From: Dyadobacter sp. CY343
Lineage (GTDB): Bacteria; Bacteroidota; Bacteroidia; Cytophagales; Spirosomataceae
DNA: 64,000 nucleotides
Direction of reading: 5' to 3'
Assembly (NCBI RefSeq): GCF_021390335.1
Contig: NZ_JAJUXK010000003.1
Coordinates: forward strand, 62,001 to 126,000
Shown: positions 63,201 to 64,000 of the stretch, piece after piece
How the letters are laid out: every line of letters starts with the position of its first letter
Numbering within the stretch: position 1 is the stretch's first letter
Program-made: the position numbers and the translations under genes
Notes under the pieces: generated by a model
Seen by the model: only the letters and a program-made list of their open reading frames with translations
Told to the model about the DNA's origin: nothing
The model's database searches: none

Positions 63201-63438
63201 GAAGATTCGTGACGCGCGGGTTTATATCAATGCTGAAAACGTGCATTTGTTTAGCAAATACACCGGTTACGATCCTGAAAACACTACTTACGGCACCACA
63301 TCTTACAGCAGCAGCATGGAAACTGCGGGTTCTTACACGAGCGGAAATGCGCCAGTACCAGGTGCATTTTCGGGGGTTGATTATGGATCTTATCCATTGC
63401 CGAGAGTAATCACAGTAGGTATCAAAGCTGATTTTTAA
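60292..63438 (+). CDS. SusC/RagA-type TonB-dependent outer-membrane transporter (second pair)
   Basis: 1048 residues. Signal peptide [21 protein letters not shown]. Carboxypeptidase-D-like N-domain ([41 protein letters not shown]), TonB-box-like segment ([21 protein letters not shown]), plug ([39 protein letters not shown]...[32 protein letters not shown]), and a beta-barrel ending [10 protein letters not shown]. Its SusD partner follows 19 bases later. It differs clearly from the first SusC, so the locus has two binding-uptake systems, perhaps for two oligosaccharide types. Confidence 0.95.
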   Translation: [1048 protein letters not shown]

Positions 63439-63457
63439 TCCATTCGCCAAATCTGTT

Positions 63458-64000
63458 ATGAAAAAGAACATATTCATTTTGACACTGATCACCTTCGTAG
63501 CCACATTGTCGGGCTGCAAGGAATCGTTTCTCGAACTCGCGCCGATCTCCAATCCTAACGCGGAGAATTTTTACAGAACCCGCTCGGATTTTGACCTCGC
63601 TGTGAATGCGGCTTACAATACGCTTTATACCGTTTATCACCCGCAGGGGCCGGTTTCTTACACCGGGGAACTGATGGCGGACAATGTGACGATCTTGAAT
63701 ATTTCGGGAAATCAGGCTGATAAATGGCAGTTTCGCGACTATTCACTTGCACCTGCAAATACGATGGTTTACCAATTCTGGCAGGATTTCTACAAGTCGC
63801 TTTACAATATCAATATCATTCTGAGCAAGATCGAAACTGCTGATATTGACCCTGCTTACAAGGCGCAGACGCAGGGTGAAATGCTTTTTCTTCGCTCGCT
63901 TTACTATTACAATATGGTACAAATTTGGGGTGATGTGCCGCTGGTACTGACGCCACTTTCTGCCGCTGAAAGCTACGATATCCTCCGGTCGCCGACTGCT
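63458..64000 (+). CDS. SusD/RagB-like lipoprotein (second pair), 3' end missing
   Basis: 181 codons visible, open to the right edge. It begins MKKNIFILTLITFVATLSGCKESFLELAPIS, with a lipobox Cys at residue 20. SusD motifs follow: DFDLAVNAAYNTLYTVYHPQ, QFWQDFYKSLYNINIILSKIET and GEMLFLRSLYYYNMVQIWGDVPLVLTPL (the F/LR-LYYYN-W-GDVP motif of the TPR region). The start is the first ATG after the preceding susC stop. It pairs with the SusC upstream. Confidence 0.93.
   Translation, partial: MKKNIFILTLITFVATLSGCKESFLELAPISNPNAENFYRTRSDFDLAVNAAYNTLYTVYHPQGPVSYTGELMADNVTILNISGNQADKWQFRDYSLAPANTMVYQFWQDFYKSLYNINIILSKIETADIDPAYKAQTQGEMLFLRSLYYYNMVQIWGDVPLVLTPLSAAESYDILRSPTA

Overview
The window reads as chromosomal DNA of a Bacteroidota bacterium, most likely a Cytophagales member close to Dyadobacter or Spirosoma. 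Support comes from two SusC/SusD pairs, a GldC gliding protein, a type III glutamine synthetase, an IspG with the large insert typical of the phylum, starts without Shine-Dalgarno sequences, and promoters of the form TTG-N19-TAnnTTTG (1500-1529 on plus, 36806-36835 on minus). The genus is an inference. No phage, insertion sequence, CRISPR array or rRNA was seen. One tRNA, tRNA-Leu(GAG), is present.

Positions 1-40 kb are mostly housekeeping genes in short operons. At the left edge are the end of an esterase and a divergent acyl-CoA reductase / ferredoxin pair. Next comes a nitrogen-assimilation region: porin plus ammonium transporter (2.2-4.8 kb), type III glutamine synthetase with an acidic protein of unknown function (8.4-11.2 kb), and a eukaryotic-type GSII facing them (11.2-12.2 kb). 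mtaB and an LTA-synthase-like membrane enzyme lie between these. Then follow rsmE-DUF4159, a desaturase, a five-gene minus-strand operon (cinA, 2-oxoacid dehydrogenase E2, 5'-nucleotidase, response regulator, histidine kinase), DUF4197, gldC, ispG, a sugar-kinase/MFS pair, a PTPS-folE pair pointing to biopterin synthesis, a secreted TIM-barrel protein, a CDF metal exporter, NUDIX-LysE, surE-GH3, GNAT, trhO, a deoxynucleoside kinase, tRNA-Leu, a secreted amidohydrolase, and a YciI / ECF42-type sigma factor pair.

Positions 40.2-64 kb are a polysaccharide utilization locus, cut by the right edge. It has SusC-SusD, a pectate-lyase-like protein, a beta-helix/DUF6298 protein, an MGH1-type glycoside hydrolase lipoprotein, a sialidase-fold protein, a TIM-barrel epimerase-like protein, DUF3826, a convergent DUF5703 glycosidase-like protein, an FGGY kinase resembling glycerol kinase but with an altered pocket, a DUF5060/apiosidase-like hydrolase, and a second SusC with the start of its SusD. 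The families suggest a pectic (rhamnogalacturonan-like) substrate. No SusR, hybrid two-component, AraC or anti-sigma regulator lies in the visible part.

Non-coding structure is notable. Three mini-palindromes lie after amtB. A nested inverted-repeat block follows folE. A long inverted repeat built on a TGTCAC...GTGACA theme occurs after folE and again after the first susD. A GGGAGGAA purine repeat sits just after the first susD and, in frame, inside the DUF6298 gene, where it encodes an Arg/Glu/Lys/Gly linker.
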